A DNA stretch of 29,353 nt, from assembly GCA_021813025.1 (NCBI GenBank), contig JAKAME010000008.1, forward strand, positions 1-29,353. Reading direction: 5' to 3'. Position 1 is the stretch's first letter. Each line of letters opens with the position of its first letter. Positions 1-7,780 of this stretch are shown one piece after another. The position numbers were made by a program, and so were the translations under genes. This DNA comes from Microcaldota archaeon. GTDB lineage: Archaea; Micrarchaeota; Micrarchaeia; Anstonellales; Anstonellaceae. The notes below the pieces were generated by a model that ran no database searches, was not told the DNA's origin, and was given only the letters and a program-made list of their open reading frames with translations.

Positions 1-1
1 C

Positions 2-553
2 AGCGGCGTCATCCTCTCGTCCGGCACGTCAGGCTATTACATCCTCACCAACGCGCACGTGGCCCTGGATTATGACCCCTACACCGGGTCCAAGTCCCTG
101 CCCTCGCGCGTGCGGGTCAAGTTCTCGAATGGAAAAGTGGGATACGCCAACCAGCTGGGCTACACGCAGGAGGACTACGACCTCGTGCTGCTCTACGTGC
201 CGAGTTCGGGCACTTATCCCACGGCCAGCTATTACGGGGATTCGTACCCGAACGCCGGCGACAAGGTGGTGGCGGTCGGCAACCCCTACGGCCTGCAGTT
301 TTCCGTGACGCAGGGCACCGTATCGGGCATCCGGGACATGGGCTGCCTTTCTGACTACTGCTACGGCACGGTGATTCAGACCGACACGGCCATCAACCCG
401 GGCAACAGCGGAGGGGGCCTGTGGGATTACAACGGCGGAGACCTGGTCGGCATAAACTCGCTGGCGCTGACCCAGGCAGAGGGCCTCAACTTCGCCATCA
501 GCATGTACCAGTACGAGCAGATAAAGGACACTTTCAAGTGGTACGACATTTAG
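2..553 (+). CDS. Trypsin-like serine protease, S1C (HtrA/DegP-like), 5'-truncated by the window edge
   Basis: The reading frame is open from base 2, so the gene begins before the window. The complete chymotrypsin-fold triad is visible: His in the TNAHV motif (bases 47-61), Asp in EDYDLVLL, and Ser in GNSGGGL near base 405. The spacing and the motifs VGNPYGLQFSVTQGTVSG and QTDTAINPGNSGGGL are typical of the HtrA/DegP (S1C) family of extracytoplasmic quality-control proteases. The coding region stops shortly after the protease domain, so there is no PDZ domain on the C-terminal side. A GTG at base 59 could be taken as a start, but it would cut off the catalytic His and is certainly internal. 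It converges on the transglutaminase-like gene with a 62-nt gap. A signal peptide or membrane anchor would lie outside the window. Confidence 0.9.
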   Translation, partial: SGVILSSGTSGYYILTNAHVALDYDPYTGSKSLPSRVRVKFSNGKVGYANQLGYTQEDYDLVLLYVPSSGTYPTASYYGDSYPNAGDKVVAVGNPYGLQFSVTQGTVSGIRDMGCLSDYCYGTVIQTDTAINPGNSGGGLWDYNGGDLVGINSLALTQAEGLNFAISMYQYEQIKDTFKWYDI

Positions 554-615
554 AGGGCGCGCGGACAGACGGCTTTCGGGAAAAGGAAAGCGCTTTTGGC
601 CTCGGGCCGATAATC

Positions 616-2061
616 CTATTTGTAGCAGGTCGAGTTGATGTTCGCCTTCAGCGTTATGGCCGAGTCCCCCTTGTTGTAGACAATGACGCGGAACTCGTCA
701 GAGCTGCCCATGTTCAGTTGGAAGCTGGCGCGCTGCACCTGCTCCTGCCTGTCATAGGAGCGGTAGGAGCCGCCGTAGGTGAAGGAGTTGCGGAAGGACT
801 CGTAGTCCGAGGCGGGGATTATGTATTCGCTGAAAGGCTTGCCCGACATTGACTGGAAGTCTATGTTGTAGCGGCAGAAGCTGTATTGCGAATCCTTGGC
901 GTATGAGAAATACTGCCAGTAGCCGGCGTCTATGACAACGTTCTTGTTGTAGAGCAGGAAGGGCCCGTACTCGACGTTGGAGATTTCTGGCGCCTTGAGC
1001 AGGCGCGGGCGGTTGCAGTCATATATCACGAAGACCTGCTGCGTGACGTCCGGGTTCACGCAGTCGGGTATCGTGTCGCCCGGATACCGGCCGCCGGCCG
1101 TGTCCAGGATGAACCAGTCCTGCGTGTTGTTGGCGCTGGTGTGCCAGGTCGTGTGCATCTTGTTGTAGTCGTAGTGCGAATAGACGGCCTGCAAAAACGC
1201 GTCCACCGCGCTCTGGTCGCCGACATACACTTCGGCAAAGGCGTGCGAGCAGTCGGGGATGAGCAGCACGCGCGCCGTGCCGCCGATGGCCTCCACCATG
1301 GAGGCTATGAGCACGGCCTGGTTCTTGCAGTCGCCCGACTTGGTGACAAGGGTCTGGGCCGGATGGTAGGGCTGGTAGGTGAGGTTCACGGGCACGTTCT
1401 GATACGGCACGTTGGTGAGCACGTAGTCGTAGATGTCAAGCAGCTGGTTGACGGAATAGGCGCCCGGATGCTTGGAAATGGCCGCGGCGGCCGCTTCGCG
1501 CACTGAGAGGTCGGTTGGCACGATTTTGTCGCAATAGGCCTCGCGGAAGGCCTTGCATGGCTGCTCCGAGCGGTTGGTGCAGTCATACCAGCCCGCCTTG
1601 GTGAGGGGCAGGGGAGGCAGGACTGTGAAGGTGTCGCTCATGGACGCGTTCAGGCCTTCGGAGTCAGAGGCGAACATCTCGATGGTGTGGACGCCCTCCT
1701 GCCTGCCGGCGTCCCGGTAGAATTGGGGGTAGGCGTAGCCGGGCGGGAAGAGGCCGCTCTGGTTGGATGCCGATGCGTAGGCCCGCCCGTCTATCCTCAG
1801 CTCGCATGAAGCCAGGTTCCTGTCCGGGTCGAAGCAGTGGTAGGTGTAGGGAGGGGTGAAGGGCGCAGGCGCGCTCTTGTTGTTTATGCGCAGGTAGACG
1901 TCCGGAGGCCGGTTGGCCGGCGGCTCGGCCGGAGCGAAGGGAGAGGACACCGCTGAGCCGCCTTCGGAAGAAGGGGGGCTGGGCAGATATCCGCAGCAGC
2001 CGAAGGAGAAGAGTGAGAGAAGGAGGACGAACAAGACGACTGGTTGAAGCCATCCACCCAT
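616..2061 (-). CDS. Transglutaminase-like (papain-fold) lipoprotein
   Basis: A 481-aa predicted exported protein. Residues 1-22 form a signal peptide with a lipobox-like end (SLFSFGC), followed by a Pro/Ser-rich linker. Residues about 52-148 look like an Ig-like beta domain. A transglutaminase-like core then shows the expected triad: Cys245 in SGDCKNQAVL, His273 in CSHAFAEVYV and Asp320 in WFILDTAGG. The family includes proteases, peptidoglycan or protein-crosslinking enzymes and inactive forms; the substrate cannot be told from sequence. The frame continues upstream to base 2214, but the ATG at 2061 is preferred because it begins the signal peptide and a TATA box (2083-2090) is centred about 26 nt upstream, as for a leaderless transcript. 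Confidence 0.85.
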   Translation of the reverse strand: MGGWLQPVVLFVLLLSLFSFGCCGYLPSPPSSEGGSAVSSPFAPAEPPANRPPDVYLRINNKSAPAPFTPPYTYHCFDPDRNLASCELRIDGRAYASASNQSGLFPPGYAYPQFYRDAGRQEGVHTIEMFASDSEGLNASMSDTFTVLPPLPLTKAGWYDCTNRSEQPCKAFREAYCDKIVPTDLSVREAAAAAISKHPGAYSVNQLLDIYDYVLTNVPYQNVPVNLTYQPYHPAQTLVTKSGDCKNQAVLIASMVEAIGGTARVLLIPDCSHAFAEVYVGDQSAVDAFLQAVYSHYDYNKMHTTWHTSANNTQDWFILDTAGGRYPGDTIPDCVNPDVTQQVFVIYDCNRPRLLKAPEISNVEYGPFLLYNKNVVIDAGYWQYFSYAKDSQYSFCRYNIDFQSMSGKPFSEYIIPASDYESFRNSFTYGGSYRSYDRQEQVQRASFQLNMGSSDEFRVIVYNKGDSAITLKANINSTCYK

Positions 2062-2082
2062 GGCCGGCTTGACGAATGGTGG

Positions 2083-2090
2083 GTATAAAA
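2083..2090 (-). promoter_or_regulatory. TATA box of the transglutaminase-like gene
   Basis: Read on the minus strand the sequence is TTTTATAC, centred about 26 nt upstream of the ATG at 2061. This is the archaeal TATA-to-start distance for a leaderless mRNA and supports the shorter start. Confidence 0.6.
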
Positions 2091-2265
2091 ATGCGAGCAT
2101 GGGACGGTGTTGAGAGCGGAAAGTCACTCTCCTTTTCCTTAAAAATATCTTCAGAATTGTTTTTACATGGTCCGCGCTGGCTATTTGTGTTCTGGCGGCA
2201 TAAAGCTTAATCAATCTTCAACTCTCATTCCATTCATAGATTCTGAGGCTCACGAGGCTGAAGAT

Positions 2266-3183
2266 ATGCCACGTCGTATATCTGTTGATTCTTTGGAAAA
2301 CCAGTATCTTGTCGGTGATTGCGCCAAAGTGCTAAAGCCGGTCCCGGACAACTCTGTCGACTTGATTGTCACGTCTCCGCCATATGCTGACAGTCGTAAA
2401 GGCACTTATGGAGGAATACACCCAGATGAGTATGTTGAATGGTTTTTACCTCGTTCCAAAGAGTTCCTTCGGGTGCTCAAACCTACAGGAACCTTTATTC
2501 TTAACATCAAGGAGAAAGTCGTTGAGGCTGAACGTCATACCTATGTCTTGGACTTGATTCACGAACTGCGAAAACAAGGGTGGTTGTGGAGCGAGGAATA
2601 CATCTGGCACAAGAGGAATACCCATCCCGGGAAATGGCCGAATCGTTTCAGGGATGCGTGGGAGCGTTGCCTTCAGTTCAACAAGTCCAAGGAATTCAGC
2701 ATGTATCAGGAAGCAGTTATGGTTCCTGTAGGTGATTGGGCGAAGACTCGCCTAAACCATCTCAGTGAGATTGATAAACGAAGAGACGATTCACGAGTTG
2801 GAAGCGGTTTTGGGAAAAAAATATCAAACTGGATTGGCCGGCAGCAAGTGTATCCTAGCAATGTTCTTCATCTCGCCACCGAGTGCGGGAATCAGAACCA
2901 TAGCGCCACATTCCCAGTAGCTCTTCCGAGCTGGTTCATCCGTCTCTTTACGGTTCCGGGGGATTTGGTGCTTGACCCATTCGCCGGTTCCGGCACTACT
3001 GCTGTAGCATGCAAACAACTAGGCCGGAAGTATCTTATGATAGATGTGCTGGAAGAATATAGGCAAGTGGCCCGGAAGAGGTTGGCTCATGAAATCCTTG
3101 GTGATGTCGGACGTGAACCGGTTTGTGGAGGAGCACATCAGAAGCTTCCACGACCAGCGGTTGCGCAAGTTGCAAGCCACTAA
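2266..3183 (+). CDS. DNA methyltransferase of a type II R-M system, beta class (TSPPY/DPFAGSGTT)
   Basis: A 305-aa S-adenosylmethionine-dependent DNA amino-methyltransferase. The catalytic motif IV, TSPPY, is near residues 36-40, and the SAM-binding motif I, DPFAGSGTT, is near residue 237. The order IV-then-I defines the beta class; an SPPY-type motif is commonest in N4-cytosine methylases, though N6-adenine activity is not excluded. The chosen ATG has GAGG 8 nt upstream and leaves a normal short N-terminus. An ATG at 2167, 23 nt downstream of a TATA-like CTTAAAAATATC, would add 33 residues unlike the family. The 3' end overlaps the endonuclease gene by 95 nt. Codon choice is less G+C-rich than in neighbours, suggesting acquisition by transfer. 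Confidence 0.88.
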   Translation: MPRRISVDSLENQYLVGDCAKVLKPVPDNSVDLIVTSPPYADSRKGTYGGIHPDEYVEWFLPRSKEFLRVLKPTGTFILNIKEKVVEAERHTYVLDLIHELRKQGWLWSEEYIWHKRNTHPGKWPNRFRDAWERCLQFNKSKEFSMYQEAVMVPVGDWAKTRLNHLSEIDKRRDDSRVGSGFGKKISNWIGRQQVYPSNVLHLATECGNQNHSATFPVALPSWFIRLFTVPGDLVLDPFAGSGTTAVACKQLGRKYLMIDVLEEYRQVARKRLAHEILGDVGREPVCGGAHQKLPRPAVAQVASH

Positions 3184-3853
3184 GCTTACCGACCTTCTCA
3201 CGCGCAAGAACCCGTATCTCTATCGCGCCAAATACCTCTGCACGGCCCAAGATTTGGTTTCTGCTCTGCTGGATGCAAAGCTCTCCTCGTCAGAGGAGGA
3301 AATTTTCGGTTCGTTTCTGGAGGAGCTTGCTATTTTTGTCGCATCCAAGACGCTTGGCGCTTCGAAATCTTCGGCTACAGGCATAGACATGGAGTACGTA
3401 TCGCATGGCAAACGCTATCTGATTGCGCTCAAGTCCGGAGCGGCGTGGGGGAATAGCAGCCAATGGGCAAAACTGGAAGACGATTTTAAGGCTGCATCGA
3501 AGGTAGTGCGTCAGTCCAAGCAGGTTGCGGGTGTTGAATGCGTTCTTGGCGTGTGTTATGGAAAAACCAAAGCGACAATCAAACAAGGTTTTATCCATCA
3601 GCTCTGCGGTCAGGCTTTTTGGGCGCAGATTAGCGGTGACAAGGAGTTCTATACAAAGATTGTAGAGCCGCTTGGCCATCGCGCCCGCGAGTTCACTGAG
3701 GATTTCGCCGTAAAGAAGGGGGCATTAATCAATCAGTTCAGCCACGAATTCATCACCGACTTCTGCGAGCCTGACGGTTCTATCTCGTGGGCTCGCATCG
3801 TCCGATTCAACTCGGAGAATATGGAGGCGGCGCAGCCAGCCGTTTCAGTGTGA
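3089..3853 (+). CDS. Type II restriction endonuclease, PmeII-like
   Basis: A 254-aa protein that starts inside the 3' end of the methyltransferase gene in another frame. The ATG at 3089 is chosen because GGAAGAGG lies 8 nt upstream; a second ATG at 3104 is possible. The segments VEEHIRSFHDQRLRKL, NPYLYRAKYL, SSSEEEIFGSFLEELAIFV and CGQAFWAQISGD recall the PmeII family of restriction enzymes. A PD-(D/E)XK-like core is visible: Glu78, Asp100 in TGIDMEY and Lys115 in IALKSG. Its place directly behind a matching DNA methylase supports a restriction role. The recognition sequence cannot be read from sequence alone. Family assignment is from memory of conserved segments. Confidence 0.78.
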   Translation: MKSLVMSDVNRFVEEHIRSFHDQRLRKLQATKLTDLLTRKNPYLYRAKYLCTAQDLVSALLDAKLSSSEEEIFGSFLEELAIFVASKTLGASKSSATGIDMEYVSHGKRYLIALKSGAAWGNSSQWAKLEDDFKAASKVVRQSKQVAGVECVLGVCYGKTKATIKQGFIHQLCGQAFWAQISGDKEFYTKIVEPLGHRAREFTEDFAVKKGALINQFSHEFITDFCEPDGSISWARIVRFNSENMEAAQPAVSV

Positions 3854-3872
3854 CTGCATCGCAGCCAGGCCT

Positions 3873-5792
3873 TCACTTTCTTTTCTTGGGCGCCCGGCTT
3901 TTTTTCGCGCCGGCAGTTTTCTTGCTGGCAGGTGGCGGGGATTTTTTCCCTTCTTTTTTGGCTGCAAATGAGATGCTTTTGCCGAATTTCTTGCGCGCGG
4001 CCATCTCGTACGCGGCCAGGTAATTCGAAATCAGCCCCTTCCAGTCGAAGAGGGACATCAGCTTGTATGCCTCCTCCTTGCAGTTGTTTAGCTGCTTCTC
4101 GTCCAGGTAATAGAGATGCTCGAGGTATTCGGCCAGCTCTGCGGACGCATGCTCCCCGCCCGCGCCCATGGAAAGCACCTTCACCCCGCCGCTTGAAGCC
4201 GGAGCGCGGGCCTGCAGGTAGCGGCCGAAACCTGCCGAATCGGATGAGACCGGTATGTCGAACTTGAGCGCGGCTTCGAGCGGGGTGTAGCCGAAAGGCT
4301 CGTAGCGCGAGGGGAAGACGCCCACGTCGAAGCCCGAGATGACGTCGTAATAGTTCATGGCCATGAGCCCGTCGTCCGGGCGCACGTAGGTGGGGTAGAA
4401 GAGGACCTTCACGGCGTCGTCGCGCGCGTTGCGCAGGCCCGCGGAATCGAGGGCGCGCAGCACCTCGTCGCTTGCGTAGTTGAGGTCGAACAGGCAGATG
4501 GGGGGGCGCTCGCCCTCGCGTATGAAGCCTGCGGCCATCTGCTGCAGGTCCGCCTGCAGGCTGGAGGGCGCGGACGCGGTGCGCTCTGCAAGGCCGCGGT
4601 AGCGCTCGCCATCAACGCCGGCAGCCTCAAGCACCTCATGAATCTTGTCGAGCAGAAGGTAGTTTCGCACTGCGGCCAGCCGCGGGCCGCGCACTGACGA
4701 GGGGGTGAAAATGAAGGCAATGACCATGCGCCCCTCGCGCGTGCCCTTCTTCTTGAGCTTCTGGTTGAGCAGGCCAAGCGCGCGTATGTAGATGTCAAAG
4801 CCCTTGTTGAGGAATTCGTAGCGGCCCGAGATGAAGGTGAGCAGGGCGCGGCCATAGCGCGCCGGGTAGTAGGGGGCAAGGCAGCTTTCGGCCAGCTGCA
4901 GCATCTCCTGGCGCATATAGGCGGAAAGATGGCGCACGCGCCCCTCGTCCTCCAGGCGGTGCAAATCGAGGCCGTTCAATGTGATGACGTCGGGCTCGCG
5001 GCCGAGGATGTAGCGCACCTCGGCAGCCACGCTGTCGGATACTGTGGTGAAAACGTCGGCATGCTTGGCTGCGGCCATCTCTATCTGGTGCTTGCCCTCC
5101 ACCTTGAGGCGGTAGGCGGCCGTTGTCTCGATTGGAGAGCGGGCTTTCGAGGCTGCGGCCAGCACGTCGGTTCCGGCGGATGCGAGGCTGCGGCCGAGAA
5201 CGGTGGCATGCGTGGTGAACACTGTCGCAAGGGGCAGGGAGCGCAGATGGCAGTAGAGCAGGGCTGAGGCGCTTATCCATTCGTGGAACTGCACGACGAG
5301 CGGGCCGGAGGAATAGGGGGAGCGGCGGGAGAGGCGCTCGAGCAGCAGGCCCACCGCCCAGCCCCATGCCGCATTCTCGGAAAAATCCCACGAGCCTTCC
5401 ATGAGCGAGTCCACGCCATAATGCTTCCAGAGCAGATACTTGATGCGGTTCACTTCGATGTCGCGGTGCGTCTGGCCGTCCTCCCACTCGGCAGGCCGGT
5501 TGGCGTAAGTTTTTGCATCAACAAGAATTATGGGCCTCTCATCGCCTGCGGTCCAGACGCCCCAGTGGCAGAAGACGCCCAAAGCCCCAAGCTCGGAGAA
5601 AACTGGTTCAAGCTCGGGCGGCGGGGGGAGCAGGCGCACCTCGGACGAGCAGCGCTCGTCCCAGAAGCCGATGAAAAGGCAGCGGGAGCCAAAAAAGGGG
5701 CGCAAAAAGCGGGCCTTGCTTTGCAGCACTGTGTAGATGCCGCCAATCTTTCTGCCCGCCTCGGAGGAGACTTCTATGAGGAAAGGTTCCAT
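3873..5792 (-). CDS. Glycogen synthase, GT3 family (eukaryote-like GYS type)
   Basis: A 639-aa glycosyltransferase that elongates alpha-1,4-glucan from a nucleotide sugar. It resembles the animal/fungal GT3 glycogen synthases rather than bacterial GlgA: N-terminal donor loop KIGGIYTVLQSKA, then VVQFHEWISASALL, FTTHATVLGR, HADVFTTVSDS, FISGRYEFLNKGFDIYIRAL and the C-terminal catalytic segment VFPSRYEPFGYTPLEAAL with two Glu residues. The C-terminus is a Lys/Pro-rich tail. The ATG at 5792 starts the family-like N-terminus MEPFLIEV and has GGTGAG 7 nt upstream. The promoter TATA (5917-5926) lies more than 100 nt upstream because a palindromic element intervenes. A leaderless in-frame ATG at 5897 would add 35 low-complexity residues. 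It converges on the endonuclease gene. Confidence 0.9.
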   Translation of the reverse strand: MEPFLIEVSSEAGRKIGGIYTVLQSKARFLRPFFGSRCLFIGFWDERCSSEVRLLPPPPELEPVFSELGALGVFCHWGVWTAGDERPIILVDAKTYANRPAEWEDGQTHRDIEVNRIKYLLWKHYGVDSLMEGSWDFSENAAWGWAVGLLLERLSRRSPYSSGPLVVQFHEWISASALLYCHLRSLPLATVFTTHATVLGRSLASAGTDVLAAASKARSPIETTAAYRLKVEGKHQIEMAAAKHADVFTTVSDSVAAEVRYILGREPDVITLNGLDLHRLEDEGRVRHLSAYMRQEMLQLAESCLAPYYPARYGRALLTFISGRYEFLNKGFDIYIRALGLLNQKLKKKGTREGRMVIAFIFTPSSVRGPRLAAVRNYLLLDKIHEVLEAAGVDGERYRGLAERTASAPSSLQADLQQMAAGFIREGERPPICLFDLNYASDEVLRALDSAGLRNARDDAVKVLFYPTYVRPDDGLMAMNYYDVISGFDVGVFPSRYEPFGYTPLEAALKFDIPVSSDSAGFGRYLQARAPASSGGVKVLSMGAGGEHASAELAEYLEHLYYLDEKQLNNCKEEAYKLMSLFDWKGLISNYLAAYEMAARKKFGKSISFAAKKEGKKSPPPASKKTAGAKKSRAPKKRK

Positions 5793-5803
5793 AAAACAAC
5801 TCA

Positions 5804-5864
5804 CCGCGGGGGGAGGGTCAGGAAGACCCTCAAACTGGGGAGGGGGGCTGGCCCCCCTCCGCGG
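5804..5864. repeat. G+C-rich palindromic element inserted at the glycogen synthase 5' end
   Basis: About 60 nt bounded by CCGCGG at both ends (5804-5809 and 5859-5864). It contains two perfect hairpins: GAGGGTC/GACCCTC (5813-5819 with 5825-5831) and GGAGGGGGG/CCCCCCTCC (5839-5847 with 5852-5860). The first part, GCGGGGGGAGGGTCAG, recurs inverted at about 27988-28003 near the TFB gene, so this is one member of a dispersed family. It lies between two related copies of the synthase N-terminal codons (at 5792 and 5893, minus strand). Confidence 0.7.
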
Positions 5865-5916
5865 TTCGGTTCTATCAGGAACGGCTCGCCCATGCATCGG
5901 CGCTTGGAGGACAAGC

Positions 5917-5926
5917 ATTTTAAATC
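5917..5926. promoter_or_regulatory. Shared divergent TATA box
   Basis: The near-symmetrical ATTTTAAATC works on either strand. About 26 nt away are an ATG at 5947 (plus) and ATGs at 5897/5893 (minus). It probably serves both the membrane-anchored protein gene and glycogen synthase. Confidence 0.5.
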
Positions 5927-5973
5927 GCAGGCCGCTGAGCTGGGGCATGCGTTCCCTCGCTGAGGAAGACCCC

Positions 5974-6651
5974 ATGGACAGGGCCAGAAAGATGCGCGTA
6001 AGCCCCCTGCGCGCGGGAATGGTGGTGCTGCTGCTTGCATGGCTTGTGCTCACCCTTGGCCTTGGAAGCTACTGGTGGGAGAACGGCGGCTGGAAAGAGA
6101 GGCTTTCATCCGGCGGAATGGAGAGCGGGCTGCGCGTGCTGGACGGCGGCGAGCTGCAGGCCCTTGGACTGGGAGTGGGCCGCATGCCCGCGAATGCAAG
6201 CATAACCGGCCTTGGGGAGCTTATGCGGCTGCGCGCGGTTTCAAGAGGCGGGGATGCCGGCGAGAAGGCTGCGCTTCTCTCGCGCATGAGGGCGGAAGCC
6301 GCCGGCAGCGATGACGAGGCCTACCGCATGGCTTGGGCTCCGGTGCTGGCCTGCGCGGACGCGGGCTGCGACAATGCCGTGTACGTGCAGGCTGCGGGCG
6401 AGCTGGCGGCGCGCGAGCCGCAGTGGGCGGGCAATGCCATGGTGGTTGAGGCCGCCTACTGGCATGCCGCGCGCACGAATGGAGATTCTGTGGGAGAGGC
6501 GGCCGCTCTGGCGCGCCTGCAAAGCCTGACAGAGCGCTATGCAAGCGCGCAGGCAAAGGCAGGCTTGGGCGCCCTGAACGCCTGCGGCCGCAATTGCCCC
6601 GTGTTTGACGAGCTGCTTCTGGATTTCATCGCGCAGGCTGCGAAAAATTAG
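5974..6651 (+). CDS. Membrane-anchored Ala-rich helical protein, unknown function
   Basis: A 225-aa protein not recognised as a known family. Residues about 12-34 form one transmembrane segment (MVVLLLAWLVLTLGLGSYWW) after a basic N-terminus, so the remainder probably faces outward. The rest is Ala-rich and helical with paired Cys residues (LACADAGCD, NACGRNC), reminiscent of tetratricopeptide-like solenoids; this is inference. The ATG at 5974 has GAGGA 8 nt upstream. An alternative ATG at 5947 sits 26 nt from the shared TATA box and would be leaderless, adding nine residues. It is divergent from glycogen synthase. Confidence 0.7.
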   Translation: MDRARKMRVSPLRAGMVVLLLAWLVLTLGLGSYWWENGGWKERLSSGGMESGLRVLDGGELQALGLGVGRMPANASITGLGELMRLRAVSRGGDAGEKAALLSRMRAEAAGSDDEAYRMAWAPVLACADAGCDNAVYVQAAGELAAREPQWAGNAMVVEAAYWHAARTNGDSVGEAAALARLQSLTERYASAQAKAGLGALNACGRNCPVFDELLLDFIAQAAKN

Positions 6652-6751
6652 ATGGACGATTTTTCATATTTTACGTCGATAAGCGAAGAGGGGCCAATAA
6701 AAATGATGCGCTGGCCTATCAAAGCAATGGTGCAGATACGCAGGTGTTTGT

Positions 6752-7702
6752 GTGAAGAAAATCCTTATCATAGGCGCTAACGGACAGATTGGCTCCGAGC
6801 TTATTGCCGCCCTGCGCGGGAAATACGGCGCAGGGAATGTGGTTGGCTTTGACTTGCGCGAGCCGAAGGAAGAGCAGAAAAAGGCCGGGCCGTTCGAAGT
6901 CGGCGATGCCTCGAAAAAAGAGGTCCTCGCCGCCGCGCTGGACAGGCATTCCATAGACACCGTATTCCATCTCGTGGCCCTGCTCTCCGCCACCGGCGAG
7001 AAGGACCCTGACTTGTGCTGGACGCTCAACATGGGCTCGCTGAAAAACGTGCTTGATTTGGCGCGCGAGAAAAAGCTGCAGGTGTTCTGGCCGTCCTCAA
7101 TTGCCGCCTTCGGGCCTGCCACGCCGAAAGTGAAGACCCCGCAGGAAACCGTGATGGCTCCGACCACCATGTATGGGGTGACGAAAGTGGCCGGAGAGCT
7201 GATGTGCCAGTATTACAAGCTCAAGTGGGGGGTGGACGTGCGCTCTGTGCGCTATCCCGGCCTGATTTCGTGGAAAACCCCGCCCGGAGGCGGCACCACC
7301 GACTATGCGGTGGCCATTTTCTATGAGGCATTGCAGAAAGGAAGCTACGAATGCTTTGTTGGCCAGAAAACAATTTTGCCCATGATGTACATGCCTGACG
7401 CGATAAGGGGCATCATGGAACTGATGGAAGCGCCGAAAGAGAAAATCAAGGTGAATACTTCCTACAATTTGGCTGCAATTTCTTTTTCTGCGCAGGAGCT
7501 GGCTGACGTGGTGAAAAAGAAGGTGCCGGGCTTTTCATGCAGCTTCAAGCCGGACGCGCGGCAGAAAATCGCAGACAGCTGGCCGCAGAGCATTGACGAT
7601 TCGGCCGCGCGCGCCGACTGGGGCTGGAAGCACGAGTATGGTTTGGAGAAGATGGCCGACGACATGCTGGAGAATCTGAAAAAGAAGTTCGGGAAGAAGT
7701 AG
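6752..7702 (+). CDS. tdh: L-threonine 3-dehydrogenase, SDR (epimerase-like) type
   Basis: A 316-aa extended short-chain dehydrogenase oxidising L-threonine to 2-amino-3-oxobutanoate with NAD+. A Rossmann glycine motif GANGQIGS is at residues 8-15. The catalytic set is Ser115/Ser116 in WPSSIAAFG and Tyr141-X3-Lys145 in MYGVTK. Segments TPQETVMAPTTMYGVTKVAG, YPGLISWKTPPGGGTTDYAV, LPMMYMPDAIRG and SWPQSIDDSAAR are characteristic of SDR-type threonine dehydrogenase and separate it from UDP-glucose epimerases. Start is GTG with GGTG 5 nt upstream; a TATA-like AATAAAAATG lies near 6697. A monocistronic housekeeping gene. Confidence 0.9.
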   Translation: MKKILIIGANGQIGSELIAALRGKYGAGNVVGFDLREPKEEQKKAGPFEVGDASKKEVLAAALDRHSIDTVFHLVALLSATGEKDPDLCWTLNMGSLKNVLDLAREKKLQVFWPSSIAAFGPATPKVKTPQETVMAPTTMYGVTKVAGELMCQYYKLKWGVDVRSVRYPGLISWKTPPGGGTTDYAVAIFYEALQKGSYECFVGQKTILPMMYMPDAIRGIMELMEAPKEKIKVNTSYNLAAISFSAQELADVVKKKVPGFSCSFKPDARQKIADSWPQSIDDSAARADWGWKHEYGLEKMADDMLENLKKKFGKK

Positions 7703-7749
7703 AAATGAGCAGGGGCCTGATTTGTCGCTCCATTCCGCGAGAGGCGAGA

Positions 7750-7757
7750 ATTTATAA
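7750..7757 (+). promoter_or_regulatory. TATA box of the giant protein gene
   Basis: ATTTATAA is centred about 26 nt before the ATG at 7781. The earlier in-frame ATG (7757) overlaps the box itself, so it cannot be the start of a transcript from this promoter. Confidence 0.6.
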
Positions 7758-7780
7758 TGGCGGAGAGGAGAGTTCTATCG

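Noticed and set aside
6652..6780. 42-codon frame starting right after the membrane-anchored protein gene
   Set aside because: It overlaps the threonine dehydrogenase start and promoter and has no ribosome binding site.
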